DNA from: Ceratotherium simum simum
Taxonomy: Eukaryota; Chordata; Mammalia; Perissodactyla; Rhinocerotidae
Assembly: GCF_000283155.1 (NCBI RefSeq)
Contig: NW_004454197.1
Span: 15,812,679 to 15,876,678 of the forward strand
DNA length: 64,000 bases
Reading direction: 5' to 3'
How positions within the stretch are numbered: position 1 is the stretch's first letter; every line of letters starts with the position of its first letter. Made by a program: the position numbers and the translations under genes. The notes beneath the pieces were generated by a model, which worked only from the letters and a program-made list of their open reading frames with translations, made no database searches and was not told the origin of the DNA. Shown here in pieces: positions 12,126 through 24,290 of this stretch.

Positions 12126-13321
12126 CCAGCCAAGCTGCACACACAGTGGAGTAAGTGTCATGCTGTGTGACAGCAAAAGAGCAACTTTGCATGTGTCTCT
12201 AGGATGGCCAGCTGAACCAGCTGGGCCACTTCCAGCTCTGTCCCCACCTAGAATGGAGGCCACAGGCTCCCAGGACAGCCTCGGGCCCTCTCCTGACTGG
12301 CTCTTGTGTCCTTCTGACTTGACTCCCTCTGACATTCCATATCTTTTGCTTTGCGTCTGGGTCTTTCCTCTGCCATGCCTTTGGCCTCGACACTTTGACC
12401 TCTCTTTTGCTTCTCAAGTCTACTCTCACCTGAAATGTTTTTTTTTTTGTTGTTGTTCCTTGTCGCTTTTGTGCTGCAGTGTTCCTAAGGCAGCCAGAGC
12501 CCCAGGCTCCTGCTGGAAGAGGGATAGAGTTTAAATGCTGACAGTATCTGTTCTGCTTGTTTGTCTTTTGCCAGTGAACTCTGCTGTGCCTTACCTGAGT
12601 CGTGAGGGAGAGCAGCAAAGACTCCTCTGGCCAGGACCCCTTCTCTGTCCCTGTGGCCTGTGGCTCCAGCTTATGCTGTTAGTGAGTGACCATCTGTGCA
12701 ACCGGGAGCCTCTCTCCTTCTAGACCTCTCCTCTTGGCTCAGGGGCGTGGCATGATCAAGCCCTGACAGTGGTCTCCACCCACCCTGAGGAAAGGCTTCT
12801 TATGTTTGTTGGGACTTGGAGGGGCCCAAGTAAAGGCTGCCTTTTTACTATCTGCTCTTGATCTTTACCCCCAACAGCCCCTTCTCTGGACAGCCAGACT
12901 TGAGGATAGCACCCCTCTCTTTGTGTCCCCGCCAGTAAACCTAGCAGGTCACCTAAGTGAAGATGCTGAGGTTTGGAGAGCAGAGGTGGAGCCACAAATC
13001 AATATGAAGTGTCAGCTTCTGCCCGAGGCAAGGAGAAGTTTTGAGACAGCATCTTACCAGAAGGGGCGGGAGTGAGTGGAAAAGATGGAACATCTACAAG
13101 TGAGAATCAAGAAGATATTTTGAGTAGGCTATAAATGAGAAGCAAGTTGTTGTTTGAACAAAAGAGATTTCCTCCCAAGTCAAAGTTGGAGGCAGAAAAT
13201 ATCTTTTTCCTGCTGTCTATTTTTATATATTCTTTTTTTATGAACCAAGATCCGTGTGTACCTTCTTAGCAGGAGATCCGCTCATTCCTCCATGTCCCCC
13301 ACCCACTCACACACCGAGTCA

Positions 13322-13380
13322 CCCGCTCATTCATCCATCCGTTTATCCTTCCATCCATCCACCATGCATCTATCCATCAA
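13322..13380 (+). repeat. TCCA-rich tetranucleotide stretch
   Basis: Degenerate ATCC/TCCA units (cattcatccatccg, ccttccatccatccacc). Simple repeat with no other signal. Confidence 0.75.
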
Positions 13381-13440
13381 ACATACATTAACCATGTGCC
13401 TTGGTTGGTGCTGGATGCTGGGTTCTAGAGATAGTGAAGA

Positions 13441-13506
13441 AAAAAAAAATATATATATATATACATATATATACACACATATATATGTGTATATATATAT
13501 ATATAA
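13441..13506 (+). repeat. AT dinucleotide repeat with internal palindrome
   Basis: An A run followed by alternating AT with ACAC/GTGT interruptions. The centre contains the perfect palindrome ACACATATATATGTGT, so the block could extrude as a cruciform. Likely polymorphic microsatellite. Confidence 0.9.
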
Positions 13507-15860
13507 AAACCCCTGCACTTAAGAAGCTCAAACTTTGGTGAGGTAAATGCAGTTATGAACTGACAGTGTGTAGTATATCGTGGAAGAAGGTGCCCAGAGT
13601 GATAGATATGGGGGCACTGGGAAAGCCTATCCATGCTTGGAAAAGAGCATTGCTCAAGCCTGTTCCTTTGAACGGAAATGGGTTGACCCTTCCCAGCAGA
13701 TATACTTGTGGGAGGGCTGAGGGCTTCCTTTGGCCTTTCTGAGTCACATTCTGTTTTTTCCTCTTCATTGAAGGCCTCTCTGCATTCATACATTTGTTAA
13801 GTACCTTAGTTCATTGTGAATAGAAGTGCTGGAGGGAAAATTCCATTGGGTGCTAGTCTGGGTCACAGCAAGGTGGCTGCCCCTTGTGTGTTGAGTGCGT
13901 GTATAGGTGGTGATGGCAGTCAAATGGTCCCACTGATTGAATGGCATAGGCCATGAATGGGTGGCTGGGAGATCCATGAATGTCTTGAGAAGAGAAATCT
14001 TCACATTAACAAGGAGTCTCAGCCTTGAGTTATCCTTTTGGAAAAAGAGAAATAATGAAACCAAGCCAACTCTAAGTGCCTTACATTCTCTTATAACAAC
14101 ATCTCCATTTGCATTTGTAATCCACAGTAGTAGATATGTCAAAAATAATTTTTCAGTGGTAGGGGCTCCTGAGAGCTGGGGGGCTGACAGGAGCAGGGAA
14201 TGGGTTAGTCTTTCTCATCCAGGAAATGCTACCCCAGGGCTCGAGGGACCGGGGACATGGTTCTCTCATGGTGTTCCTCGTAGGACAGGGAGTGAATTCC
14301 CGGTGGTGGGAATAACTTCTCTGGGCTGATGGGCCCAGAGGAAGGTCACCAGACACTGACATGCCTTCCTCCCCTTGGCTTGAGGCTGCTGTTTGATCAG
14401 AGTGGTTGTGCATCCCAGGTGCACTCCTGCCACCGCTGAGGCGTCTCCTGTCCACCCTCCATCCACTTCTTACACCTACAGTGTGGAGAGGCGCCGGGCA
14501 CACAGGGTTTAGTGGCATACATCCCTGTGCCCACAGTGGTCACAGCAAGGATGCAGGTTGAAGGCAGATAGGACAGGGGTCTGTAGGAATGGTCAAAGCA
14601 CAGGGACACCCATGGAAGAAGCGGTCAGCTCTGCTTGGATGTGTCATGGCAGAGATGACCCTTGAGGATTAGCATGAGGTGCCAGACAGGCATGATGTAG
14701 CAAATGTTTTCGATGTCCTGCGCTAGCTCCCTTGGCCCACCTCTGATTTCAGTTGCAGAGGACGAGTCCTACCACCCAAGCTCATGTCTGAGGGTCTGAT
14801 TTTGAGGCACCCAGTCTAAGACACGTGAGGAAAGAAGTTGCGGGCATGGAGGTATTGGGGTGCGCAGGGCATACTGGGGAATGGTGGGAGGTGAGGCTGG
14901 GCGACAGCGAGGGTTCTTCCTGCAGCCCAAGGACCTTATTTGATCTTCTCAGGAGTCCTGTGAGGTTGACATATTCTCCTATTTATATCCAGTGATTCTG
15001 TTTTCCTGAAATATTTTTAGTAGACACCTTGCTGCTTAGGTGTGCAGAGAATCATCCCCTTAACCCACTTTGGCTGATGGGTGTTTGTGCAACAGTTACC
15101 GTGAGGGGGTCACAAACCTGGTGGAGGGTGGATGTGACCTCCTGCCCACCCCCTCCCCTTTGTCTCCTCCCTCGTGCCCCATGTCGCCCCCTGGGGGGAG
15201 TGAGGTGGCGTGAGGGTAACACCTGAGAATGGGGCTGCCTTCCTCCCTGCAGAGGGACCTTGCTGGACCCCTGAGAGGGCAGGTGCTGGTGTTTGGGCTC
15301 ATCCTTTTGGGGGTCTTTAATCACGGTCAGGAGGGTGAGCCAGACCTGTCCACACCGGGATCTCACTGCCGTGGTGCTGCTTTTCTCACTCTTCATTACT
15401 CCAACTTCTCTCTTGCAAGCCTGCTCTCCAGAGCTCTGAGATGGGCTGTCTCCTCTACAGCCCAGCTCCACTGTGGACAGCTGAGGGGAGGGGTAGTTCT
15501 CAGATACACACCGTTGCAAATCTCCAATGCGTCCCTGGGGTGGCAGTGACGCCACTGCAGAGCAGGCTCCATGGCCCTCCAGAATCTGTCACTACAAGCT
15601 GCCACAGCGTCCCTCAGGCCACCATCCACCCTAGGCCCCTCCGGAGACCAGAGTGGTCTTTCCAAGGCACAGATCTGATTTCTGAGCACAGATCTTCCAA
15701 TGGTGTCCTTCTCCCTGAAGTCATCTATGTTGTTACTACTTAGCACGGCCCATGAGGCTCAGGGCAGCTAGATCCCTGATCCCTGCCTCCCTCTTGATCC
15801 TCCTCCCTCCCTACTATACTCATTGATGCAACATCTTGACTATTTGCAGTCCCTCTAACC

Positions 15861-16072
15861 CAGGGGCTGGCCCATGAGCCAAATCTAGCCCACTGCCTGT
15901 TTTGGGGAATAAAGTTTTATTTGCACATCCTTTGCTTACGTATCATCCACAGCTTACATGGCTGCTTTCCTGCTGTAATAGCAAGGTTGAGCAGTTGCAA
16001 AAGGGACTGTAAGCCCCACAAGCCTAAAGTCTTTGCTATCTAGTCCTTTACGGGAGACACTGGCAGACCCTG
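15861..16072. mobile_element. hAT-type non-autonomous DNA transposon
   Basis: It starts CAGGGGCTGGCCCATGAG and ends CTGGCAGACCCTG, so the ends are imperfect terminal inverted repeats. Flanks ctctaacc and ccctaacg are similar 8-mers, as expected for hAT target duplications. The interior has 'aataaagttttatttgcaca' and 'ggctgctttcctgctg', features of a common Charlie-like mammalian element. No transposase is encoded. Confidence 0.7.
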
Positions 16073-16383
16073 CCCTAACGGGCCCTGCTCCTTTGCACCT
16101 TCATTCCTTTGCGTAATGCTGCTCCCTCCCTGTAATGCTCCCCACCCTTTATCCTGCTAATCCTTCCAGGCTGAGCTTTCTGCCAATCCTTCCCTCCATC
16201 CTTTGTTATGTGAGCAGGATGCCCCCCTCCAGTCTTGCTCAGGGCCTGCATGTGCAAGTCTCAGTTATGGTGCTGATCACACTGCTTCTGTTGATGTGTG
16301 GATCTGCTTCCCGCTCTAGTTCCTGAGGCAGGGTTAGGTCGTATTCTACTCAGAACTCAGCGCCTGCCTGGGTTTTTGAATGA

Positions 16384-16885
<502 letters not shown>

Positions 16886-16992
16886 CCTAGCTCATGTCTG
16901 CCAGGTAGCCCTCCATGCAGGCTACCACTGTCTGTGAGAAAGATTGTCTCAGTTGGCAGTGCATGTGCTGATCAGCGGAGACCTCAGCTTGT

Positions 16993-17060
16993 GTGTGTTT
17001 GTGTATGTGTATGTGTGTGTGCATGCATGTGTGTGTGCATGTGCCTACATGTGCACACAC
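16993..17060 (+). repeat. TG / CATG-rich simple repeat
   Basis: Alternating purine-pyrimidine tract made of GTGTGT and GCATGCATG units. Simple repeat with Z-DNA-like composition. Confidence 0.85.
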
Positions 17061-17564
17061 ACTCTGCACTTGTGATGTGTCCCATGACATGCTGAGGCCT
17101 GACACCAAGTTAGAAGGCTGGATTTGAAGTGAATTGGGTAATCCACAGAAGACTTGTTAGAATGAATTGGCTTTTAGAGGCTTCAAAAGATCATTTAGGG
17201 AAATCTACAGTGCTAGGAGTCTTAGTCACAATTAATCGTGCGTGGTTTCAAGAGCAGGGAACACATGCTGGTGTTGGTTTGAATCGACTGCCGCCCAAGC
17301 CAGAGCCAGGGCTCCTCTCGCACCAGCTCGGTCTCTGGGACTCTCCCAGCTTACAGTCTGGGAGATAAGGCTGGGTGAGACCCCCACCCCAGGTTTGAAG
17401 GAAGAAGAGGGCACACCACACGCTCGCTCAGCCCCTCTGCCGCCCGCTCCCCCAGAGCCCACTGAGCCACCAGAGAGAGGTGAGGGCTTGCACACCCAAC
17501 ACACCCAGTCTGTGCCGGACACCATGCTTTGTGCACACTTACTCCTTCAGCCCTTGCGGGACCT

Positions 17565-17695
17565 GTGACATGAATCTAAACAACTCCAGGCTGAAGCTGG
17601 GCGACGGCAGCTGACTTGCCCAAGGTGGCACAGGTGGCAAGGCCAGGACTGGAGCTGGGTTTTGGCTTCCAGTGCCCATGCTTGCTGCCCTGCAG
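17565..17695 (-). repeat. MIR-like fragment
   Basis: Reverse MIR signal: 'gacttgcccaaggtggcaca', 'ggcaaggccaggactgga'. Diverged. Confidence 0.55.
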
Positions 17696-18135
17696 CTTAC
17701 CGCCGTGTGCCTGATACGGCTCCTGTTGACCTTTGACTTCCCTCTGGGCTCAGGCTGAGGTGAGTCCCTAGAGCAGGTTGCCAGGGAAGACTAAGATCCA
17801 GGGGCGTGGGGACAAAAGCTGTCACTCTTTAATCTCATGGCTAGCACAGTGTGTGGCACAGAGCAGGTGCTGTGGTCATATTGATGGCATGCATGACGGG
17901 TTCAAGCCTTAGGAATTTCCTCTGTGAGCAAAGGCCTGGGAAGTGTTGATCCTGCTCCGAGGCCCTGGGACTGCCTATGACTCTTTCCTTATTACAGGGT
18001 GTCCATTGCTTCCCCAGACCTGGATTGTCCCCTTCTTGGTGACCATTTCCTTTTTCTTCCTTGCCTTTGGGATTCCTTCCCTTACCCGGTACATATTGGC
18101 CCCATTCTCCAATCGTCTTTCCTTCTGTCCTGCAG

Positions 18136-18255
18136 GGCCACATCACTGGCCTCACAGGAGTGATGGAGTTTCGCGAGGACAGCTCGAATCCCTACGTCCA
18201 GTTTGAAATCCTTGGCACGACCTACAGTGAGACCTTTGGCAAAGACATGCGTAAG
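18136..18255 (+). CDS. GRID1: GRID1 internal exon, end of amino-terminal domain (40 codons)
   Basis: This exon encodes 40 residues, from [20 protein letters not shown] to [12 protein letters not shown]. They form the C-terminal part of the amino-terminal domain, just before the linker to the glutamate/D-serine-binding domain. The ITGLTG(V/E)MEF-type motif is shared with other iGluR amino-terminal domains. The acceptor is a long pyrimidine tract ending CTGCAG, and the donor is AAG|GTAAGC. Length is 120 bp, phase 0 at both ends. GluD2 has clearly different residues here, so the paralogue call is firm. The next exon, which should begin with a LATWDSEKGL-like sequence, was not found before position 64000. 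Confidence 0.96.
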
Positions 18256-19264
18256 GTAAGCCTCAGGGTGCCCACCTCCCCCTCTTCCTCTGCGATACTG
18301 CAGGCACTGTGTTCTGAGCAGATGTAACTAGCATAGAAGTCCCCTCTCCCAGTCTCTCTGCTGATGCCACCCTTGATGCTGGTTTTCATGGTGTATGGTG
18401 GGGAGGAGGCTCAGGAAGTTTTCGAACAGAAAGAGCCGCTAATGCAGTCTCTGAGTACAGCAGGGGCCCCCGGCGCCAATTGGTCCCGCTGCTTGGGTCT
18501 GGAGGGCCAGCCTTGGGGTCCTGGGTGAGGCTGGAAGGGACAACATGTTTTCCCAGAGCAGCTGAAATCAGCCCAACCATGTGGACAGGTGTGACTGTGG
18601 CTGAGACAGGACACAGGGGTTATAGTCAGAAAGTGTCCCCCAGGGCCAAGAGTGAGACATGGCCGTGAACAGAAAAATGAGCCACGAGGAGGATGAGAAG
18701 TGGGGAGTGCTGGGGCCACTGGAAAGAGAAGTGAGACAGACCAGCTGCATGACTCAGGGTGGGGTCTGGCTTTTTTACGTGGTGCTAATGCAAGTGGCAG
18801 GCCTGTGGGCTCTTTCCAGTGATACCTTGCCTCTTCTTCCCTCCTCTTATGGGTGATTTTCAACATTGAGGACTGCGGGGGTGGTCTTTACCCAGAGTTG
18901 GGACCCCCAAAGTTCAGTGGGGCCTGTGAAGTCAAGAGTCTAATAGGTGTTGGCATCAAGAGGTCAGTGTGGCAAGCAAGGGATGGAACAATTATCCAAC
19001 AAGGGACCTGAGATGTGGTCACTGTGAGCCACAGTGTGGAGCCTGTCATGGGGAGGCAGGTAAGGGCAGTGGCTGGCTGCCCAGGGCCTGGCCAGCCCAG
19101 CTGGCTTGGATGCACTCCCAGAAATGCCCACACAGGAGGCTCATATGCTTGTGGGGCCGGAGATGGGAGCGCTCATGATGTAAAGGGGGCACAGGCCTCA
19201 GTCTAATCAGGAAAGCATTGAAACACTAACTGGTTGGCATACACTCAGGCACAGGCTCATGTAA
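18256..19264. other. Intron start, nothing recognised
   Basis: About 1 kb after the third exon with no repeat or gene that I can identify. Short open frames (for example 18411-18866 on minus, 151 codons) look like chance frames in GC-rich sequence. Confidence 0.6.
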
Positions 19265-19265
19265 T

Positions 19266-19304
<39 letters not shown>

Positions 19305-19316
19305 ACACTCACACTG
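19265..19316 (+). repeat. CA dinucleotide microsatellite
   Basis: An uninterrupted (CA) run followed by CTCACACACACTCACAC variants. Confidence 0.95.
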
Positions 19317-19534
19317 AGAGGAAGCCCTCTCTACTAATGACAGTGCCTGGGAGATGAAGAGCATAGTGAGCTGTCATCGGGGCAGGAGAAACCCTTGGCA
19401 GAGAGCCCTCTGGCCTGGCCTCTAGCATTGGCTAGGGTTGCAGAGGGGCAGGAAAGAGTTACATGATGCTGATCTGGGTGAGGGTGTTCTTGGGCTGTGC
19501 TCCTTGAGACCAGGGTAGAAAGGATGCACGTTTA

Positions 19535-19728
19535 AAGATTTTATTTTTTCCCCCCAAAGCCCCAGTAGATAGTTGTATGTCATAGCTGCACATCCTTCTA
19601 GTTGCTGTATGTGGGACTCGGCCTTAGGATGGACGGAGAAGTGGTGCCTCAATGCGCACCTGGGATCCGAACCCGGGCCACCAGCATTGCAGCGTGCGCA
19701 CTTAACCACCAAGCCACAGGGCCGGCCC
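19535..19728 (-). mobile_element. ERE SINE (second subfamily type)
   Basis: Same type as the copy at 8969: 'gccccagtagatagttgtat' module, tRNA-like head with GGATCCGAACCCGGGCC and end GGGCCGGCCC. The 14-bp target-site duplication AGGATGCACGTTTA at 19521-19534 and 19729-19742 is perfect. Inserted inside otherwise unique intron. Confidence 0.95.
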
Positions 19729-19742
19729 AGGATGCACGTTTA

Positions 19743-22700
19743 GAGTTATGGAGAATATGAGAGCTGGAGAGCATGGAGGGAGTGGTCTTTCATGGAGTTA
19801 CAACATGGGAAAAAGACTGGCTCCCCAGGGAGACGCTGGGATGGCCTGGGTCCATGGGTGATGTAGGGGCGGGGGACTTTCAGCCCATCCTGTGACAGGA
19901 GCTAGAGTCATGAGTTACTCATAAATATTTGGAGGTTCAATAATTGGTTGTGATGCAATGGCGACACACATGGTCTTGGAGCTCAGAGGTTTGTTTGTGG
20001 CATCACAGAGGGGTTTGATGACTATGGTGTGAAACCATGGAGGGCCAGAGTGTGACCTGCAATGTCAAGGGTGGCAAGGATGATCTATGATGTCTGTTAG
20101 GGATGCCCGAAGCTGTGCACCTGGGTCGGGGACTGGGGATGGGTGGGTGGTCAGCATTGGTCTGAGTCACTCATGACCATAGTAGAAATTGGCTGGTGTT
20201 GGGACTGCCACTTGGTAAGGGGAAACCAAGACCTGGGAGCCCTTTCAGCCACTCTGAGGTGAAAGGAGCTTACAGAGAGTAGCTACCTGCTGAAGCTACT
20301 GTTCATGTCTGCCACAGTCTGCCTTCATCCCAGAGTGTTCCTCTGAGGTCAGGGACAATCAGGCCCTGCCCACTGGCTCCTTTGCTACCCCATCCCCCTT
20401 CTTGCAGCTCAGCTCTAACCCCAAGGTCCCCACAGCGGGTGGGAATGTTGGCTGTGGAGGTCCCTGCCTCGTCTTAGGCAGCTGATGGGGGGGCCACTCC
20501 AGGTGCCTGAGAAGGCTGGAGGCAGTGTCCTCCACTTCTGTTTCAGATGTCTGGGCCTTCCAGGTTGCCACGGCAACGCTCCTCCAATGCCCTGAGGCCA
20601 GTGGGAGCTGGAATCTCTCCCTGTAAGGAGCTTCCAAGCAGGAGGCCTGAATGTAATTGAGTTGGAAGGGAAGCTGATTTTCAAGTGGGCTTTATTTTAA
20701 AATGTATCCTTTTGTCATTTTAAAATCTGCCCTTAATAACTGCATATCCCAGTTGTTATCTGTCTGCCTGGCAGCTTATCTCTCTTAGGAGAAGTTATCT
20801 GGAAGGCAGGGAATGGGATTTACCATAGCAAATGTTTGTTATTCAGGCCAAGGGTGCATTAAAACAGGGTCTGGGAGGTTTCAGGATGAAGCAAGGGGAG
20901 GGGACTGGGACAGAGTGTCACCAGTGTAGGGCAGCATTTGAAGGCAGGGCTGAGCTGGAGTTCCTGGTGGAAGATGGGGCTGTGAGGGATGAGCTGGGAA
21001 ACTGGGGCAACCTAAAGGCAAAGTTGAGGGTGGGCAGCAGATTTGAGGGTAGGGTTAGGATCTGGAGGCACAGAAAGGCAGTGCAAAGACCAGTCATCCT
21101 AAGGAGGCAGGACAACTCTGAGGAGCCACCCTCAACTGCATCTCTCTGTGGCCATGCCCAATGCAGAGCTACTGGAGGAGCAAACTGGGCTGAGATGCTG
21201 GATGCTGTTATGTTAGAGCAGGGTCAGGGGATCCCTGCAAAGATGGCATATATCTTCATATATGTATATATCCTAACATATTTACATACCTATGTGTATC
21301 CCATATATATACTTTATATATATTCACAATACATATGTTAATTTAAAAACAACCACAGCAAACAAACACACAAAAATCAAACCAAGTAGTTTCTTTAAGA
21401 TTTAAACCAAGAGGAATCATTTAAATCAGGGAGCCGATGCATGATTTCTTAAAGTAAATACCCTGGAGGGAAATCTCGGGGAGGGTGAGTCACCCAGACG
21501 TTTTAGATGAAGTGGCATCAGGAGACCTGGGTTACTCAGCCCTTCAGAAGATGGAAGGAGTGGGTGATCGCCTATCGCAGCAGGGTGCTGGGCAAACACT
21601 AATTAAATTATCTCATCCAGGAAGCGAGCTCTTGTTCAGGGAGTGCTGGATGGCAAAATCAAAGGTCTGTGTCACCAGCTTGCTGGGTAATTCCAGGCGA
21701 AATATTAATCATCTCTGTGTCCTGCTTGTAGCTGTCTGGCATGGGTACTCCCCAAGCAACCCCGCCGGGGGCAGGCTTTGCGGGAAAGTCACGTCCAGCT
21801 CCCACAGGACTTGGCATGACATTTGTCCTGGGGGTCCACGTTTGTTCCTATTGGAGCTCCACAAATTTCTACTTGGCTTTCTCTTTGTTCAGACAGAAAT
21901 CTCCAAAGGAGGGTCTCATGGGCTTGTCCCTGCACACGTCTTTAGCTCTTGACATGAGCTGCGACGGGATTGTTGGAAGCCACCTGTAGGAAAGTTTCCA
22001 AAGGTAGGGGCATGGAAAGCTGTTGAGCACAGGACGCAAGGGAGCTGGAGATGCGTCACACGTCTGTTGTCTCACTGACTTGGGGCCTTTGTGTCACTCC
22101 TGGCTCTGCCTCTCCTGACCTTTTGCAGGCATTTCTTTTCTCTGAACTTTCATTTTCTCTGATGGGAGGTGCAGAGAATAGGAACCTGCTGGTTGAATAG
22201 TGGGACAGTCAGTGAGATGACCCTCACTTGTCTGTGAGAACTCTCTCGTGTGGTGTGGGCCGTCAGCTTCGGGTAGATGGGGCTGGACACCTTTTCTGAG
22301 TGTTCTACCCCAGACCCCACAAGAGCAGAGAGTTACAGGCAGGCGTAGAACACGGCCTCGACTTGCCCTGGACCACAGCTCCTCACTATGTGCCAGACCT
22401 GAGGCTGTAGGCAGGGGGAATGCTCCCTGTACCCAGGCAGTGCTCAGCCCCCTTCCGTGCCTAGGAGCACATGTCCACTCCTTATCAAGACCAAGAGCTT
22501 AGAGGATGCTGGGAGTTTCACCTCTGATGAGATTTAACTTTTAGGACTATTTTGGTATGGTTAATGGAAGAAGGAAAACGTGGTTGTCTTTTTTTCCCTA
22601 AGCATGACTTGCCTGGAACGTACCATCAGCTATAGTCCTGCAGATATATTTTTCCAGTACATGATTGCTGAGAGTATCCCTGCTTCTCTGTCCTAATGAT

Positions 22701-24290
22701 ACCGGTGTGGGGGACTCATTCCCTTCCACTGACACGGGGTCCCTGGTGCAGTGGAACCCTGGGGAAATTGCCAACTGCTCTCAGGTTCTTTGCACCTCAT
22801 TTCCCACAGGTGCCATCCACCTGATTGACTGGCTCAGTGCAGGGCAGCCTGTCTCCTTGGGCAGGAGGGTGGAGAAATGGGCGGGAAGCATCTGGAAAGC
22901 CTGTGGGTTTGCTTTATGTGTTGCCATTCCAGGACAAAGGACACCCTGGTGTGAAGAGAGAGAATGGAGTTGTTTTCTTCTCGCTTCTATAGAGTAGAAT
23001 TGAGTCAGGACCGAGAGACTGAGAAAGAATTTAGTCCAGTGGTTTTCAAGCTTTCCCCTAACTGCAGAAAATCTGTTCCAGCAGAATCTTACTGGAACCC
23101 AGACCTATATTAAGCAGTTGTAGAAGCAGACATGTGGCGGTTGCAATAGGTGGGGAATTGAGGTAAGGGACCCCGAGGCTCCCCTGCACAGTCTCCCCCG
23201 TCCCCAGCATCTCTGTGGTTTTCTGTGCAGCTCCACTCGGGAAGCTGAGGCCCAGAGACTGGAGAGACTCGATTATGTAGCACCAAGGAGCATGTGGCTG
23301 TGCTGGGGCTGGAAGGGAGATTTCCTGGGTGCGGTGTGAGGCAGAGGACCCGGAACATCCCTTCTGAACTTAGGATGATGCAGTTCTGTGACTCCCTCAG
23401 CCCACTGTCCACTCCATCCTCCTGTCCATTGGCCTCCCCTCCATCCCCCAAAGCCAGCGTTAGGACCTCATAGTCCCTTCCCATTGGCCTGGAGCCTGCT
23501 AACTTGAAGTTCCACCAATGCCCTTGGCTCAGCCTCCCTGTTCCAGCAATTACCCAGGGATATGTGAGGGCTTCGTTCTGTTCCCCTTCACTAGTTTAAG
23601 GCACTTCTTCTGTCTTTTTCAATTTTGATTCTTCATAAAATTTGGCTTTGGACAGGAATCAAATGCCCCTCTTGATGTCATGTCCCTGGGAGGGCCTTGT
23701 GGCTGCTGATAATTGACAGTAATAATTGCTCATCATGCAGCGATTGCCACCCCATAGGACTGGAGCCCTCCCTGGGCTTGGAAGTATGTCATGAACATCA
23801 TTAACATTCTTGCCCAGGTCTGCTATGCTGTTACAAGTTGTCGCACGTTCTCAGGGTTCAGAAGTTCTCAGCAGTGAGGCCAGGTGGAAAAGGCAGCAGC
23901 CAGGAGACAGCATAGCTCTGGTGATGAAGTAGGAGCTGCCTCTTAGAGCTCAGGTGGAATCCTTTCCCCGGTGGCTCCAGCAGCTGGTGCCAGGAGCTGC
24001 GCAGTGGGTTTAGTAATGAGATGGGGAGGTGGGCGGTGGTGGGGCCAGGAGGATCCAGCCCGAGAATTGTGCCATGTCTCTCGTAAGCTGCTCTGATAGA
24101 GACTCTGGCTGTGCACGGTGAGTCACAGAAGAGAAATAAACTTCAGTCTCTTCATGGATCAGCATTCTTGCAGCGTGTTTCCCAAGTAAAATGTCAGCCG
24201 TTCCAACCCCTTGCGCGGAACTGCTTCTGACAGAGCTGAGAACCAAAACAAACACTGCTGCTTTGTCCTAGTAAAGGGATAAGAAAAAGA
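19743..24290. other. Mostly unique intron sequence
   Basis: No gene was recognised over about 4.5 kb. It holds a TTATCT cluster (20756-20800), an AT-rich patch (21245-21330) and a short stretch at 23038-23060 resembling the start of hAT-type elements (CAGTGGTTTTCAA). An open frame of 169 codons at 20832-21341 has no recognisable domain and ends in the AT-rich patch, so it is not called. AT-rich motifs around 21598-21715 (CTAATTAAATTATC, ATATTAATCATC) could mark a regulatory element, but this is only an impression. Confidence 0.55.

Noticed and set aside
13256..13522. Short frame rich in His/Ser/Thr then Ile/Tyr
   Set aside because: It translates the TCCA and AT simple repeats.
20832..21341. 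Open frame of 169 codons on the plus strand
   Set aside because: No recognisable domain, no splice context, and its end runs through an AT-rich low-complexity patch. Most likely chance.
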